From: Paludibacter sp.
GTDB lineage: Bacteria; Bacteroidota; Bacteroidia; Bacteroidales; Paludibacteraceae
Length of the DNA stretch: 64,000 bases
Assembly: GCA_010365115.1 (NCBI GenBank)
Contig: JAAFGX010000008.1
Location: 1 to 64,000, forward strand
Direction: 5' to 3'
Shown: piece after piece, positions 8,927 to 19,425 of the stretch
Position numbering within the stretch: the first letter of the stretch is position 1
Layout: each line of letters starts with the position of its first letter
Translations under genes and position numbers: made by a program
The notes under the pieces: model-generated
The model's database searches: none
Told to the model about the DNA's origin: nothing
The model's input: only the letters and a program-made list of their open reading frames with translations

Positions 8927-10732
8927 TTATTTCAATTTCACAATCACTGGTGAACTTAATTTATCAAAATGAATTGTCACTTTTTTTACTCTGTTTTTCG
9001 TTTTCACAGTTACTTCATACGTTCCGAAATGTCCTCTCGATTCAATTGTTCCATTATCATTTGTTTTTCCATCAAACGAAGTTTTCCATTTTTTTGTTAC
9101 CAATTCCCGCCAAACAGCGGCATTTGGCTTTTCACTCCAATCAGTACGCAACATGGCGGCATCTGGTTTCCATTGTTTCGGTTCCCAAAATCCCCAAACA
9201 ACCAATCCGGTAACAATAGGATGACTATAACAAGCAATCAAAAAATCGCGGGTATAATCTGCCTGAAGCTCTTCATCTGTTGTGTTAATATCAAACTCTG
9301 TAATCTGAACCGGAAGTCCGGTTGGCAAAAACAGATCAAGATCTGAAATTACACTTGCCGGACTACGTGGTACACGACCCACATGTCCTTGAATTCCTAA
9401 TGCATCAATAGGAGCACCTTTTGCTCTAAATTTAGCTACAGTGTCAAGATAAGTTCTGATAAACTGCGGACTAGTGACATTATTGAGCATAGCATATTCA
9501 TTCATAAACAATTGAGCTTTAGGATCTATCTCGCGAGCAAGTTTATACCATCTAACAGCCTCGTCAGCAGGTAAGTACTTAAACATATCACGTTCGTGTA
9601 TCACTTCATTGATAACATCCCAAGCTATAACACGCCCTTTAAAATATGTCATTTTATCGCGTATTTCATTTTCTATTGCTTTACTAAATGCGGCAGTATC
9701 TTTTTCAGCCAAATCTTTTAATGATTGTGTATTAAATTTCCACCCTGGCCACACCAAATTATGTCCCCGTTGGCGGAATTTTTCCTTCTCTAGCCATTCA
9801 AAAGCTCGTTTTGTTTCAGGCTGGATTGTTGGATTTGTCCAATTCGGGCTTTTAAAACCGTTTTCAATGACAGCCGTATTAAAAAATTCTTTGAGATATT
9901 TTTTATAGTTCGCTGAATTGGGTAAATCCGTAGCAATCAATTTTTCATAAATAGCTGTTCCCCAGACAAAATCGGATTGAATCATTTTCACATCTACATT
10001 TGCATCTTTCACAGCTTTCCCATTCTTATCGAGAACCTGAACAACAAAAGCTGCAGTGCGTATCTTCTCAATACGTTCAAAAGCTGCATCACGCCATGGT
10101 GCATTTGCCTCACGTCCATCGTAGGTAAATCGGGTTGTTGGCAATTGCACAATAGTAGTTTTTTTGCCGAAATTTAAAACCTCAATATTGGCAACCTCTA
10201 CTTTTTGTGCCAATCCCCCAAAAGAAATACAAATTTCAGACTCTCCGGGCTTCATGTCTTCTGTTGCTTCAAATGGTATTTCATAGGTTTTCCACTCCGG
10301 ACCGGCAGCAAGTTCAGCTACAATTGATCGCTCACCCTTCGTTTTTTGAACATAGAAAAATATTACAGCATCACCCGATTCTTGTTTAGCATAGATACTC
10401 CGCATGGATAATCGAGCTAACATCACATCACCTTTTTTTATAAGGGAAGTTCCTTTCCAACAAGTATTGACATCATAACGTGATTTAGAGGGTGTAAAAA
10501 TTTCTGCACTAAACACTTGAAGTTTATTATCAGATAGACGTACAGAAAAAGTATTCGGTATTTTTCCATCCCAGTTATCATTAAATTTATATTCTTTATC
10601 AGCAGTTAAAGGAAAAACTTGTTCAGGCTGAAGCGATTGTAAAGTCGGGGTTAACGGTAAAACTTCCTGTGCATAAATGCCTGAGCAAATTGCGAAAGAC
10701 AAAAGCAAGTAGATAGAAATTAGTTTTTTCAT
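8927..10732 (-). CDS. GH10 endo-beta-1,4-xylanase
   Basis: A 601-residue exported protein (signal peptide 1-21, GIYAQ). Residues about 30-190 form a CBM-like beta-sandwich (jelly-roll style, with WKTYEIPFEAT), and 210-545 the GH10 (beta/alpha)8 barrel. GH10 landmarks: RGHNLVWPGW at 322-331, the acid/base in WDVINE (Glu376), FMNEY at 409-413 and the nucleophile in QITEFDIN (Glu479), then VVWGFWE. The enzyme cleaves internal beta-1,4-xylosidic bonds. A short C-terminal beta domain follows (about 550-601). Its neighbour on the same strand, upstream, is a PA14-containing GH3 of beta-xylosidase type, which supports xylan or a xylose-containing glycan as a target. Confidence 0.92.
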   Translation of the reverse strand: MKKLISIYLLLSFAICSGIYAQEVLPLTPTLQSLQPEQVFPLTADKEYKFNDNWDGKIPNTFSVRLSDNKLQVFSAEIFTPSKSRYDVNTCWKGTSLIKKGDVMLARLSMRSIYAKQESGDAVIFFYVQKTKGERSIVAELAAGPEWKTYEIPFEATEDMKPGESEICISFGGLAQKVEVANIEVLNFGKKTTIVQLPTTRFTYDGREANAPWRDAAFERIEKIRTAAFVVQVLDKNGKAVKDANVDVKMIQSDFVWGTAIYEKLIATDLPNSANYKKYLKEFFNTAVIENGFKSPNWTNPTIQPETKRAFEWLEKEKFRQRGHNLVWPGWKFNTQSLKDLAEKDTAAFSKAIENEIRDKMTYFKGRVIAWDVINEVIHERDMFKYLPADEAVRWYKLAREIDPKAQLFMNEYAMLNNVTSPQFIRTYLDTVAKFRAKGAPIDALGIQGHVGRVPRSPASVISDLDLFLPTGLPVQITEFDINTTDEELQADYTRDFLIACYSHPIVTGLVVWGFWEPKQWKPDAAMLRTDWSEKPNAAVWRELVTKKWKTSFDGKTNDNGTIESRGHFGTYEVTVKTKNRVKKVTIHFDKLSSPVIVKLK

Positions 10733-10822
10733 TTTTTATTATTTTTTTTTAAGAATAATACTTATTTATAAAAATATTGTTACATACAACTCAAAAAAAA
10801 GACAAAAGCCATTTTTTAATGC

Positions 10823-13444
10823 TTATTTGCTTGATATTGAAATTGTTTTCGAAACAACACTACCTTCGGACATCGAATTTACTGAAGGTTGACCTCCCCC
10901 AACTGAGATTTCAATATTTTCATCAACAAAATATTGTTTTCCATTTTCATCAATTAGAGCTAAATCGATAGCTGTCAAAACAAAAGAAACTTGTTTTGAC
11001 TCACCCGCTTTCAAATGAATTCGTTCGAAACCTTTCAAAGCTCTGATAGGTGCTTTCACTCCTTCTTTTTTATGAGAAATGTAAAGTTGAACAACCTCGT
11101 CACCAGTAACTTTGCCCGTATTGGTTACAGTTGCTTGCACCGTAATTGGTTCATTTGTTTTTGAAGAAGCAGGTAATTCTACATTGCTGTATTTGAATTT
11201 GGTATAACTCAAGCCAAAGCCAAAAGGAAATAATGGTTCACCTTTGAAATAGCGATAGGTGCGATTATCCATACGGTAATCTTCGAAATCGGGAAGGTCG
11301 TTCACGCTTTTGTAGAAAGTTACCGGCAAACGTCCGGAAGGGTTGTAATCGCCAAACAGCACATCGGCAATTGCTTGGCCACCAGCCTGACCGCCATACC
11401 AAGCCTGAATAACGGCTGGTAAATTGGCTGCTTCCCATTCAAAACCCATTGCACTTCCCGACATATTTACAAATACAACTGGCTTACCATTAGCTTTCAA
11501 TGCCTTCATGGTTTCGGTTTGTAAAGCCGGAAGATTTAAATTTGTACGGTCGCCGCCTTTGAAACCATCCACCGACACCGGCATTGATTCGCCCTCGAGT
11601 TGAGCTGAAATTCCACCTACAAAAATAATTGCATCGGCACCTTTCACTTTTGCAGCTAATTGAAGCGGCGTAAGTGTTTCAATATAACCCATATCAAATT
11701 TCACTTCGGCATTGTCGTTAAATTGAACATACTCAATTTTCAACTCGTATTTTTTCCCTTTCTCAGCTTTTAAAGCATAATACGAATTTTTCAAATCCGT
11801 TTCAATCACTTTTTCTCCGTTAATGAATAGTTTTGCACGATCGTCGCCACTTAAACAAAATGTTACATCGCCTGATTTTTCAGGAATAAAGGTCGTTTCC
11901 CAACGTGCTGACATATCACGAATAATAATCTTATTGTCAATACTATGACCATCGCCCCATTTAAAATCTACTTTTTTGTCAACTCTTTTCAATAAAGCAT
12001 TATCAGCAAATTTTGCGTTTTGGAAATATGAAGCACTAAAACCTTCCTGACCATTAAATTTAAATAATCTGACATTGTAATTTGACTTAAATACTTTATT
12101 ATCAACCAAATTTAGTCCTTGTTCGAAAATTACTTTTTTCCCCATTTTTTGTTTTACACCCTCCAAAACCGTGGAAACATGCGTAGGGTAACCGTAGTAA
12201 TTGGATAACATCACCATTTTATCGTTTGCATTAGGGCCTACAATAGCTATCTTTTTGAGTTTTTTGCTCAATGGTAAAATATTGTTTTCATTTTTCAATA
12301 ATACAATGGATTGTTGCGCCATTTTGAGTGCGTGTGCTTTATGCGCATCATTTTCTAACACCGAAATATCTGTTTTTCCCAAAGGAACAAGCTCATTGTC
12401 ATCAAACATTCCCAAGCGGAAACGAATCATAAACAGACGTTTAACAGAAGTTGTGATTTTATCTTCCGTCAATAATCCTTGAGTCAACGCATTTTTCAAT
12501 GCCTTGTAAGTCGGGTCGCTAGAGCATTCGCAGTCAGTACCGTTAATTACAGCATCAGCGGAAGCCAATTCTCTTGTGGCATGGGTTTTATGCGTTTTCC
12601 AAAAGAATGAAATACCGCCACAATCGGAAGTTACATAGCCTTTAAAGCCCCATTTATTACGAAGAATATCTTGCATCAATTTTTCATTACCACAGCAAGG
12701 TTTTCCTTCAAACTGATTGTAAGCACACATGACGCCACTCACTTTAGCATCAACAATCAGATCGCGGAAAGCTGGCAAATAAGTATCCCACAAATCGTAT
12801 TTCGATACCTGGGCATTATAAGTGCTTCTGTTCCATTCCGGACCGCTATGAACTGCAAAATGTTTGGCACAAGCCGATGCTTTTAGGTATTTAGGGTCAT
12901 TGCCTTCCAAACCAGTAACAAATGCTTTACCCAATGAGCCGGTCAAAAATGGATCTTCACCATAAGTTTCCTGTCCGCGTCCCCAGCGTGGGTCACGAAA
13001 AATATTAATGTTGGGCGTCCAATAAGTCAAACCTAGATAGATGCCAGTATTCCCTTTTTTCTGTGAATCGTTGTAAATGGCACGACCTTCGACAGCACAA
13101 TAATCGGCCATGGTGTGCATAGCAGCTGCATCCCAGCCGGCGGCCATGGCAATGGCTTGTGGATAGGAAGTTACATTATAAGGGCTACGGGCTACGCCGT
13201 GCAGTGTTTCATTCCACCAATTATATGCAGGAATTCCCAATCGGGATATTGCAGGCGCATTATTTACCATTTGACCAATTTTCTCTTCCAGCGTCAATTG
13301 TGAAACCAAATTATCAACACGTTGCTCAAAAGTCAATGAAATGTCCTGAAATGGATATTTCTCTGCTTTTACGGCAGTGAATAAGTTTAAAAGTACAACT
13401 ACAAATACTGTTAGCTTAAAAGTGAATTTTGAATTTCGTTTCAT
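10823..13444 (-). CDS. GH3 beta-xylosidase-type enzyme with PA14 insert
   Basis: An 873-residue exported enzyme (signal peptide about 1-27). N-terminal GH3 barrel about 38-345: YGEDPFLTG, ACAKHFAVHSGPE with the Lys-His pair, and the nucleophile Asp274 in GYVTSDCGGI. The TSDCGG context is typical of beta-xylosidase-like GH3 members. The C-terminal alpha/beta sandwich is interrupted by a PA14 domain at about 465-590 (SGDDRAKLFINGEKVIE), which in relatives shapes substrate size preference. A FnIII-like GH3 tail closes the protein. Next in the operon is GH10 xylanase, 90 bp away, so trimming of xylo-oligosaccharides is likely. Confidence 0.9.
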   Translation of the reverse strand: MKRNSKFTFKLTVFVVVLLNLFTAVKAEKYPFQDISLTFEQRVDNLVSQLTLEEKIGQMVNNAPAISRLGIPAYNWWNETLHGVARSPYNVTSYPQAIAMAAGWDAAAMHTMADYCAVEGRAIYNDSQKKGNTGIYLGLTYWTPNINIFRDPRWGRGQETYGEDPFLTGSLGKAFVTGLEGNDPKYLKASACAKHFAVHSGPEWNRSTYNAQVSKYDLWDTYLPAFRDLIVDAKVSGVMCAYNQFEGKPCCGNEKLMQDILRNKWGFKGYVTSDCGGISFFWKTHKTHATRELASADAVINGTDCECSSDPTYKALKNALTQGLLTEDKITTSVKRLFMIRFRLGMFDDNELVPLGKTDISVLENDAHKAHALKMAQQSIVLLKNENNILPLSKKLKKIAIVGPNANDKMVMLSNYYGYPTHVSTVLEGVKQKMGKKVIFEQGLNLVDNKVFKSNYNVRLFKFNGQEGFSASYFQNAKFADNALLKRVDKKVDFKWGDGHSIDNKIIIRDMSARWETTFIPEKSGDVTFCLSGDDRAKLFINGEKVIETDLKNSYYALKAEKGKKYELKIEYVQFNDNAEVKFDMGYIETLTPLQLAAKVKGADAIIFVGGISAQLEGESMPVSVDGFKGGDRTNLNLPALQTETMKALKANGKPVVFVNMSGSAMGFEWEAANLPAVIQAWYGGQAGGQAIADVLFGDYNPSGRLPVTFYKSVNDLPDFEDYRMDNRTYRYFKGEPLFPFGFGLSYTKFKYSNVELPASSKTNEPITVQATVTNTGKVTGDEVVQLYISHKKEGVKAPIRALKGFERIHLKAGESKQVSFVLTAIDLALIDENGKQYFVDENIEISVGGGQPSVNSMSEGSVVSKTISISSK

Positions 13445-13479
13445 CGGTTGTGTGATTTTTAAAAAAATATGTTGTTAAA

Positions 13480-13510
13480 AGTCCCCCTTGGGGGATTTAG
13501 GGGTTTTTTT
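13480..13510. repeat. CCCCCTTGGGGG intergenic palindrome
   Basis: Between the two GH3 genes the plus strand reads GTCCCCCTTGGGGGATTTAG followed by GGG and a run of T. The C5/G5 arms at 83-87 and 90-94 of this 13400 block form a compact hairpin. This exact kind of phrase recurs as a dispersed repeat in many Bacteroidetes genomes. On the plus strand it is followed by a T-tract, but both flanking genes run on the minus strand, so it is more likely a repeat or mRNA-stabilising hairpin than their terminator. Confidence 0.5.
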
Positions 13511-15708
13511 TATTCTAACTCAAACTTTACTTTCTGATTTCCAACATGAATATAGAAATCACCAGTTTCCACAAAGCGCTTTCCTGTTCCATCAGTATAA
13601 CTCAAATCACGCATTGGGTCAATCTCAAATTTAAAAGTAGTTTTATCGCCTGCATTAATTTCCTTTTTTTTGAAGTATTTTAGTTCCTTCATCGGACGTG
13701 AAATGGAACAAACCGGATCGGAAATATACCACAAAACAGTTTCTTTTCCTTTTACTGCTCCGCTATTGGTTACAGTAACTTCAATGGTTAGTTTTTCGTT
13801 TTTAGTGATTTTTTTTGCAGAAAGTTTAGCTTCATCATAACTGAATGTTGTATAGCTTAACCCATGACCAAACCAATACATCGGTTCAACTGGAATGTCC
13901 TGATAATCACCCATAGCCTGATATGGACGAGCACTTTGACGCATATTGTAATACATTGGAATTTGTCCGGTAGTAAGCGGGAAAGTGATAGCCAGTTTTC
14001 CTGAAGGATTTACCCTGCCCGATAAAATACCAGCCAAAGGTGTCCCACCGGCAATTCCCGGTTGCCATATCTCCACAATGGCATCAGCCAATGGTTCGAG
14101 GCGAACCAACTCCAACGGACGACCATTTGACAAAACCAAAATGATTGGTTTACCTGTTTGTTTCAGTTTTTCAACCAATTTTTCTTGAATAGCTGGCAAA
14201 GCAATGGTTGAGCGGGAAGCATTTTCGCCACTCCAGGTTTTTAATTCGCCCAAACAAACCAAAATAGCATCCGAACCATTCGCCGCAGCAATGGCTTCCT
14301 CAAAACCTTTTTCGTCAGTTCCTTCAAATCCGCAACCGTATGCATAATTCAACTGAATTTTTCCGCTGAATTCTTTCTCCAAGCCTTCGAAAATTGATTC
14401 CACATCATTTGCTTTTCCGTTAAACGACCACGAACCCAACATATTCTCTTTGTCCTTTGCCATTGGTCCGATGACCGCCAATTTTTTAATATTACCTGAA
14501 AATGGTAAGGCTTTTTTTGTATTTTTAAGTAACACCATCGACTCCTCAGCCAATTTCTCAGCCAAAGCCACATCTTGTGGCTTTAAATAACGTTCATTTT
14601 CATCCAACACTTTGGTGTAAGGTTCATCAAACAAGCCCAAACGGAACTTTACACGCAACACACGGGCAACAGCATCGTCAATCTTTGCCATTGGAATTTT
14701 CTTTTCGGCAACCAATTTTGGAAAATATTCCAGATAGATATTATCTCTCATATCCATTTCTATTCCCGCCATAAAAGCCTTCAAACCAGCTTCAGCAGAA
14801 TCTTTTGCAACTCCCTGATAAACAAGTTGCGCTACTGCATTCCAATCAGCTACCACAAAACCATCATGTTTCCATCTATTTTTCAAAATTTCTGTCAGGG
14901 TATAATGATTGGCTGTAGCCGGTACGCCATTCAGGTCGTTAAATCCACTCATCAAGGTTGCAGCACCAGCTTTTACACAAGCTTCGTATGGTGGCAAATA
15001 GGTTTCCCAAAGAGATTGAGCCGAAATATTGGATGACCGATAATCACGTCCACCTTCGGACATTCCATACCCAACATAATGTTTTAAACAAGCTGCAATT
15101 GAATAGGGGTCTGAAAGATTTTTCCCTTGATAACCTTTTACAGAAGCAACACCAAAAACAGCATTCATGTAAGGATCTTCGCCGTATCCTTCAGACACGC
15201 GCCCCCAACGTGGATCGAGGGCCACATCAATCATCGGTGAAAAAGTCCAGTCGACACCCGACAATACCGATTCTTTTGCTGCAACTCCACAAGCTTTAGT
15301 CACCAATTCGGGATTAAATGTACAAGCCTGTGCCAACGAAATAGGATAAACTGTACGAAAGCCATGAATAACATCAAACCCAAAAAGAATGGGAATTCCC
15401 AATCGAGATTCTTCCATGGCTTTTTTCTGAATTTCATTGCGCAAAACTGGATTTGCACTGAAATAAATCAACGAACCTATTCCGGCAGGTAATTTCTTAA
15501 CCTCTGGTCCAATGTTGTTTGGATTGTTGTTTTCGCCAAATGTATATTGATTCAACTGAAGAATCTTTTCTTCGAGTGTCATTCGTTTGACTAAATCCTT
15601 GATACGAGATTCAATTGGTTGTTTTGCATCCTTATATTTTGGTAGTTTATTGGCACTAACACCGAATATTATCAAAAAGGAAATTAATGCAGATTGAAAT
15701 AGTTTCAT
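13510..15708 (-). CDS. GH3 beta-glucosidase, BglX type
   Basis: Two-domain GH3 enzyme of about 732 residues. The frame stays open to a TTG at 15729, but ATG at 15706-15708 gives the better signal peptide (MKLFQSALISFLIIFGVSA) and is chosen. Counting from the TTG, the barrel carries RVSEGYGEDPY near 178-187, CLKHYVGYG near 214-222 and the nucleophile Asp295 in GFVVADWNAV. The alpha/beta sandwich (about 390-600) and FnIII-like tail (650-735) are present, including WFGHGLSYTTF. Probable beta-glucosidase acting in the periplasm; specificity for glucose over xylose is inferred from similarity to BglX-like sequences. It lies just after GH31 (spacing about 28 bp). Confidence 0.88.
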   Translation of the reverse strand: MKLFQSALISFLIIFGVSANKLPKYKDAKQPIESRIKDLVKRMTLEEKILQLNQYTFGENNNPNNIGPEVKKLPAGIGSLIYFSANPVLRNEIQKKAMEESRLGIPILFGFDVIHGFRTVYPISLAQACTFNPELVTKACGVAAKESVLSGVDWTFSPMIDVALDPRWGRVSEGYGEDPYMNAVFGVASVKGYQGKNLSDPYSIAACLKHYVGYGMSEGGRDYRSSNISAQSLWETYLPPYEACVKAGAATLMSGFNDLNGVPATANHYTLTEILKNRWKHDGFVVADWNAVAQLVYQGVAKDSAEAGLKAFMAGIEMDMRDNIYLEYFPKLVAEKKIPMAKIDDAVARVLRVKFRLGLFDEPYTKVLDENERYLKPQDVALAEKLAEESMVLLKNTKKALPFSGNIKKLAVIGPMAKDKENMLGSWSFNGKANDVESIFEGLEKEFSGKIQLNYAYGCGFEGTDEKGFEEAIAAANGSDAILVCLGELKTWSGENASRSTIALPAIQEKLVEKLKQTGKPIILVLSNGRPLELVRLEPLADAIVEIWQPGIAGGTPLAGILSGRVNPSGKLAITFPLTTGQIPMYYNMRQSARPYQAMGDYQDIPVEPMYWFGHGLSYTTFSYDEAKLSAKKITKNEKLTIEVTVTNSGAVKGKETVLWYISDPVCSISRPMKELKYFKKKEINAGDKTTFKFEIDPMRDLSYTDGTGKRFVETGDFYIHVGNQKVKFELE

Positions 15709-15736
15709 TATGAATAAATTATTTTTCAATTAAAAA

Positions 15737-17356
15737 TTACATTCTTGTAAAATACACCAACCTATTGAGTGGTACATTCATTTTTACGGTTTTACCGCCT
15801 TTGTATTTTTTACCCAAATCGTCAACCCAGGAACCTTTTGGCAATTTCACATCACGAGATTCGCCTTTATCCACCATTGGTGCAACCAAGTATTTGTCGC
15901 CCAACATAAACTGGTCGTCGCACGAACTGAAACCCTGATTTGGGAACGAATATTCCAAATGACGAACAATAGGTTCACCGTCTTTTGCCGCTTTTTGAGC
16001 CAATTCGTAGATATAATCGCCCATTTTGGCATGCAACAATGCGGCATCTTGTACGATTTTTAAATGCTGAGCGTCCAACACTCTCCAAGGTGCAACTGAG
16101 AATTGCATCATTGGCATCAGGGCTTGTATCTGAGCCGAACGAACCATCAACTCCTGATCAAATGTTTTGTAATCGATATTCTCAAAGTCACCCAACAAAC
16201 CACCACCAATCATATCGGGGCAAGTGAACGCATGTCCAATTAAACCAGCAGAAAGCATATCAGGGACAAGCAGTTTTATATCGTCCCACGAGTAGCGTTT
16301 GTCTTGCAGACGTTGCGCCAATGGTTGACCACCATTTTTCCATCCTGCACGAAACTCATTGAAATCGAATGCTGTGCCTAATTTTCCAAACATTTCGGTT
16401 TGCAAACAAGGCTCTGTATTGGTATCTTCGTTGGGAAAAATACGAGAACCTTTGGCATAAAAATCAAAATCGGCAGCATCAAATTTAAAACCATCAATAC
16501 CGTATCTTTCTTGCAAACTTTTCAACTTAGTTTGCATCCATTCCAACGCTTTGGGATTGGTCAAATCCAAACAAGCACTGTAACCGTTCCACCATTTAAT
16601 TAGTGCGGGAGCTTTGCTGCCTTTTTTCAAAATCAAACAATTTGCTTGGGCCAACTCTCTATATTCCTTGCTGTCGGGACTTACAAATGGTGTTACCCAT
16701 AGCATTACTTTAAATCCTTTGGCATGAAGATAATCCATCATTCCTTTTGGATTGGGGAAAGTGGTTGGATTAAACTCGTAGTTTCCATAGTAATGGGACC
16801 AATTGTCGTCAATCATAAACACACCCACGGGAAAACCGTTTTTCATCACATCATCAGCATATTTAATTACATCTTTTTGGTTTTGATCTGTCCCCAATTC
16901 AATCCATGTGTTGTATTGTGGTATTTTGAACATCAATTCGTTGGGTGTTTTCCCTGAGGCAGGGAAGAATTTTGCTTGTGCCGACATGTAAGCCTCGCGC
17001 AAGGTTTTTCCCCCCACGGCGGATTCTATTTTTTCAACATCGGAGGATAGTATGATGTTTCCATCTTTAAATTCGAACACAAAGGGGGCGTTGCTCCAAA
17101 CATAACGTCCTTTATTAGACATCAATAGCGGAGCTGCTTGATTGCCACGATTGTCGGTTCTCAAATCATTTCTCTTTTCGTTGGCAGCATAAGGCTGAAA
17201 CGTAATGTCTTTTAGCGGCGTGTTGCAAAAGGCTTTGGCGGTATATGCACCGTACCATTTTTCACCTTCCAACGATTTAATTTCAGACATAAATTTTTGG
17301 GCAAAAATACTTGTAGTAAAAACGAACAACAGCACTGCCAATAGAGATTTTTTCAT
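15737..17356 (-). CDS. GH31 alpha-glycosidase
   Basis: A 539-residue exported enzyme (signal peptide 1-19, TTSIFAQ). Short for GH31, with only a brief N-terminal beta domain (to about 140). The barrel shows GVFMIDDNWSHYYG at 178-191, the nucleophile in IDGFKFDAAD (Asp293), and GHAFTCPDMIGGG at 374-386 with the candidate acid/base region. C-terminal VAPMVDKGESRDVKLPKGSW matches the proximal beta domain of GH31. Family activities include alpha-glucosidase, alpha-xylosidase and sulfoquinovosidase; the sequence does not settle which. Between a DUF5696 enzyme and a GH3 beta-glucosidase, alpha-xylosidase or alpha-glucosidase would both make sense. Confidence 0.88.
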   Translation of the reverse strand: MKKSLLAVLLFVFTTSIFAQKFMSEIKSLEGEKWYGAYTAKAFCNTPLKDITFQPYAANEKRNDLRTDNRGNQAAPLLMSNKGRYVWSNAPFVFEFKDGNIILSSDVEKIESAVGGKTLREAYMSAQAKFFPASGKTPNELMFKIPQYNTWIELGTDQNQKDVIKYADDVMKNGFPVGVFMIDDNWSHYYGNYEFNPTTFPNPKGMMDYLHAKGFKVMLWVTPFVSPDSKEYRELAQANCLILKKGSKAPALIKWWNGYSACLDLTNPKALEWMQTKLKSLQERYGIDGFKFDAADFDFYAKGSRIFPNEDTNTEPCLQTEMFGKLGTAFDFNEFRAGWKNGGQPLAQRLQDKRYSWDDIKLLVPDMLSAGLIGHAFTCPDMIGGGLLGDFENIDYKTFDQELMVRSAQIQALMPMMQFSVAPWRVLDAQHLKIVQDAALLHAKMGDYIYELAQKAAKDGEPIVRHLEYSFPNQGFSSCDDQFMLGDKYLVAPMVDKGESRDVKLPKGSWVDDLGKKYKGGKTVKMNVPLNRLVYFTRM

Positions 17357-17474
17357 AAATTTATTTTTTAATTATTATTTACAATATAATGGTTGTAATG
17401 AGCCAACTAACTACAGAAGCAGTATTTTGAATTTCGATTACGCATGATAGTTTTATAAATTGACTTTAATGTTA

Positions 17475-19373
17475 TTAGAAAATTATATATCCTTTTGGCT
17501 TAATCTCTTTACCTTCGAAAGAGTATGAAATTTCACCAAAATTTACAACAATACGTTTCCCTGACGAGAATACTGATTCCTGTACTTTGTGGTCGGTTGT
17601 GACAAATCGGTGCGAAAGCATTTCGTCGTAACAAATTTGTTGTAACCAAGGGCAAACTTTATTATAACTTTCAACAAAAGTCTTTTTAAAACTGTCCCAA
17701 CGATCACGGTCAATACTCCAAAGTGGTGCGCTTCCGTAAAGCATGTTGAATAAGTCTTTTTTCCACCATATTTCAGGATTGTGATGGTTAGAATCCTCCC
17801 AACGCCACGAAGTCACAATGGCATCGTGATAAACCAATTCAAATAGGGGTACACGGGTATATTCGTTTATCGAAAATTTGTGATAAGTATCAGGGGCAAC
17901 GCTTGTACTTAACTGAATAGAAGGTCGTTGATTATTTTTCCAGTCGCCGTGATAATAAATTGTTCCTTTTTTCTGAATATCCGAATCGAACCATGTGCGC
18001 TGCAATGTCATCATTCCGTGGCAATAAACACTGTTAGAACCCAAATAATCGGCTCCCCATTCTCCGCCAACATAGGTGTTATATTTATCTGCAATCAGTT
18101 TGTAATTGTAATTTACCGCTTCGGCAAATTGCTGACGGGTAAGTGGATGTTTGTCGGAATAACACTCAAAAAGTCCATTGGCCTGATAAACGTCCAGAAA
18201 ATATGTTTCGTGAGGGAATTCCTTCATAGCCCGATCTATGCGTTTAATTATTTCAGGGCGAATAGCTACCGGACAACTGGTATGCCCAAATTGATTAGAT
18301 TCCGTTCTACCATCTTTGGTTCTTAATGCTAGCTGATTAAATAACCCCGGATAAGATGTGTGCGCCAAGCGCATTGGTCCATTTAAATCTACGTGATTTG
18401 AAACTGTATCTCTGAGTTTTAAATCAGTAAACAATTCATAAGCCCCAGTACCATAACCCATCACTTTTAAGCTGTCGTCATAACCAACCACCGGATAAGG
18501 CGTATGATTCGCATCCCATAAAAATAAAGCTTTATCAATTCCAGAGGCTTTCAATTCTTTGGCAAAACTCACTTCACGACCTGTATCCCACACATAAATA
18601 TGAGGTGCACCCAGCATTTTTTCTATTGCAGGACGTTTTTTTTGATTTTCCTTCAATGTCACAACATTGTTTTTCTTCCAAATGTAATCACGATAAGATT
18701 TACATTGAGCTACATATCCACCTTTGTCGAAAAACACGTATTTAACCTTGCGATCGTAACCAAAATTTCCCAAAGAAGCTTTCCAAACAGGGCGAAAACT
18801 TATCAGTCCATTCTCGCGAATTGTTTCCAAAGCCGCATCGTAAGGCGTCTCCAGAATTGCCATATATCCCGTCTTGAAATCTGTATCGGTTACGCCCATC
18901 CAAGACATGGATAGTCCACCACCGCAAAAATAAGTTCTGCCATTTCCCAATGGATATTCAGTATCATCAACCGGAAGTAGCATACCTTCACCATCCGTTT
19001 GGAGCAGATAATGATTTTTATTAGGTGATTTAAAGGCTGATGGAAATGAAAAATCTTTCACTTGTGTTTTTGGATTAGCCGAAATTGAAAAAACAACTTC
19101 CGATTTTTCGTTCAATTCGATAGTCGAAACCATTTCAAACGCACCTTTCAAATACAATTTCAAAGAGTTCTTATCTTGGGTAACTTTTTTTAATTCAAAA
19201 CCCTTAAATGGTGTTTGTTCCCATACTTTATTACAACGTTTATCTACCACTTTCAAGCTCAGACTGTTGTCGTCGATTGTTAGCATCAGGTTGTTGTCCG
19301 ACAACTTCCATTCTTTCGCCGAAAGAGTTTGGAAAGTTAGTAAAACAAGGAAGAAAATAATGTATTTTTTCAT
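17475..19373 (-). CDS. DUF5696 / GH101-like putative glycoside hydrolase
   Basis: A 632-residue exported protein (signal peptide 1-19). N-terminal beta-sandwich about 20-215, then a predicted (beta/alpha)8 barrel. The stretch ETYFLDVYQANGLFECYSDK with HPLT (389-412) resembles the conserved core of GH101/GH129 and DUF5696 proteins, where the Asp is the nucleophile (here Asp394), and GGEWGADY at 436-443 offers a candidate acid/base (Glu438). Those families act on alpha-GalNAc or alpha-linked sugars, but this branch has no assigned substrate that I know of. It sits between GH92 alpha-mannosidase and GH31, all exported, so an alpha-specific exo- or endo-hydrolase is the best guess. Assignment is by motif, not by alignment. 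Confidence 0.6.
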   Translation of the reverse strand: MKKYIIFFLVLLTFQTLSAKEWKLSDNNLMLTIDDNSLSLKVVDKRCNKVWEQTPFKGFELKKVTQDKNSLKLYLKGAFEMVSTIELNEKSEVVFSISANPKTQVKDFSFPSAFKSPNKNHYLLQTDGEGMLLPVDDTEYPLGNGRTYFCGGGLSMSWMGVTDTDFKTGYMAILETPYDAALETIRENGLISFRPVWKASLGNFGYDRKVKYVFFDKGGYVAQCKSYRDYIWKKNNVVTLKENQKKRPAIEKMLGAPHIYVWDTGREVSFAKELKASGIDKALFLWDANHTPYPVVGYDDSLKVMGYGTGAYELFTDLKLRDTVSNHVDLNGPMRLAHTSYPGLFNQLALRTKDGRTESNQFGHTSCPVAIRPEIIKRIDRAMKEFPHETYFLDVYQANGLFECYSDKHPLTRQQFAEAVNYNYKLIADKYNTYVGGEWGADYLGSNSVYCHGMMTLQRTWFDSDIQKKGTIYYHGDWKNNQRPSIQLSTSVAPDTYHKFSINEYTRVPLFELVYHDAIVTSWRWEDSNHHNPEIWWKKDLFNMLYGSAPLWSIDRDRWDSFKKTFVESYNKVCPWLQQICYDEMLSHRFVTTDHKVQESVFSSGKRIVVNFGEISYSFEGKEIKPKGYIIF

Positions 19374-19425
19374 TTGGAAATTAGTTTTATTACAAAGGCT
19401 ATTTTTGATTTTTGGATTTAATATC

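Noticed and set aside
13480-13510. Terminator between the two GH3 genes
   Set aside because: The T-run is on the plus strand whereas both genes read the minus strand; a dispersed repeat fits better.
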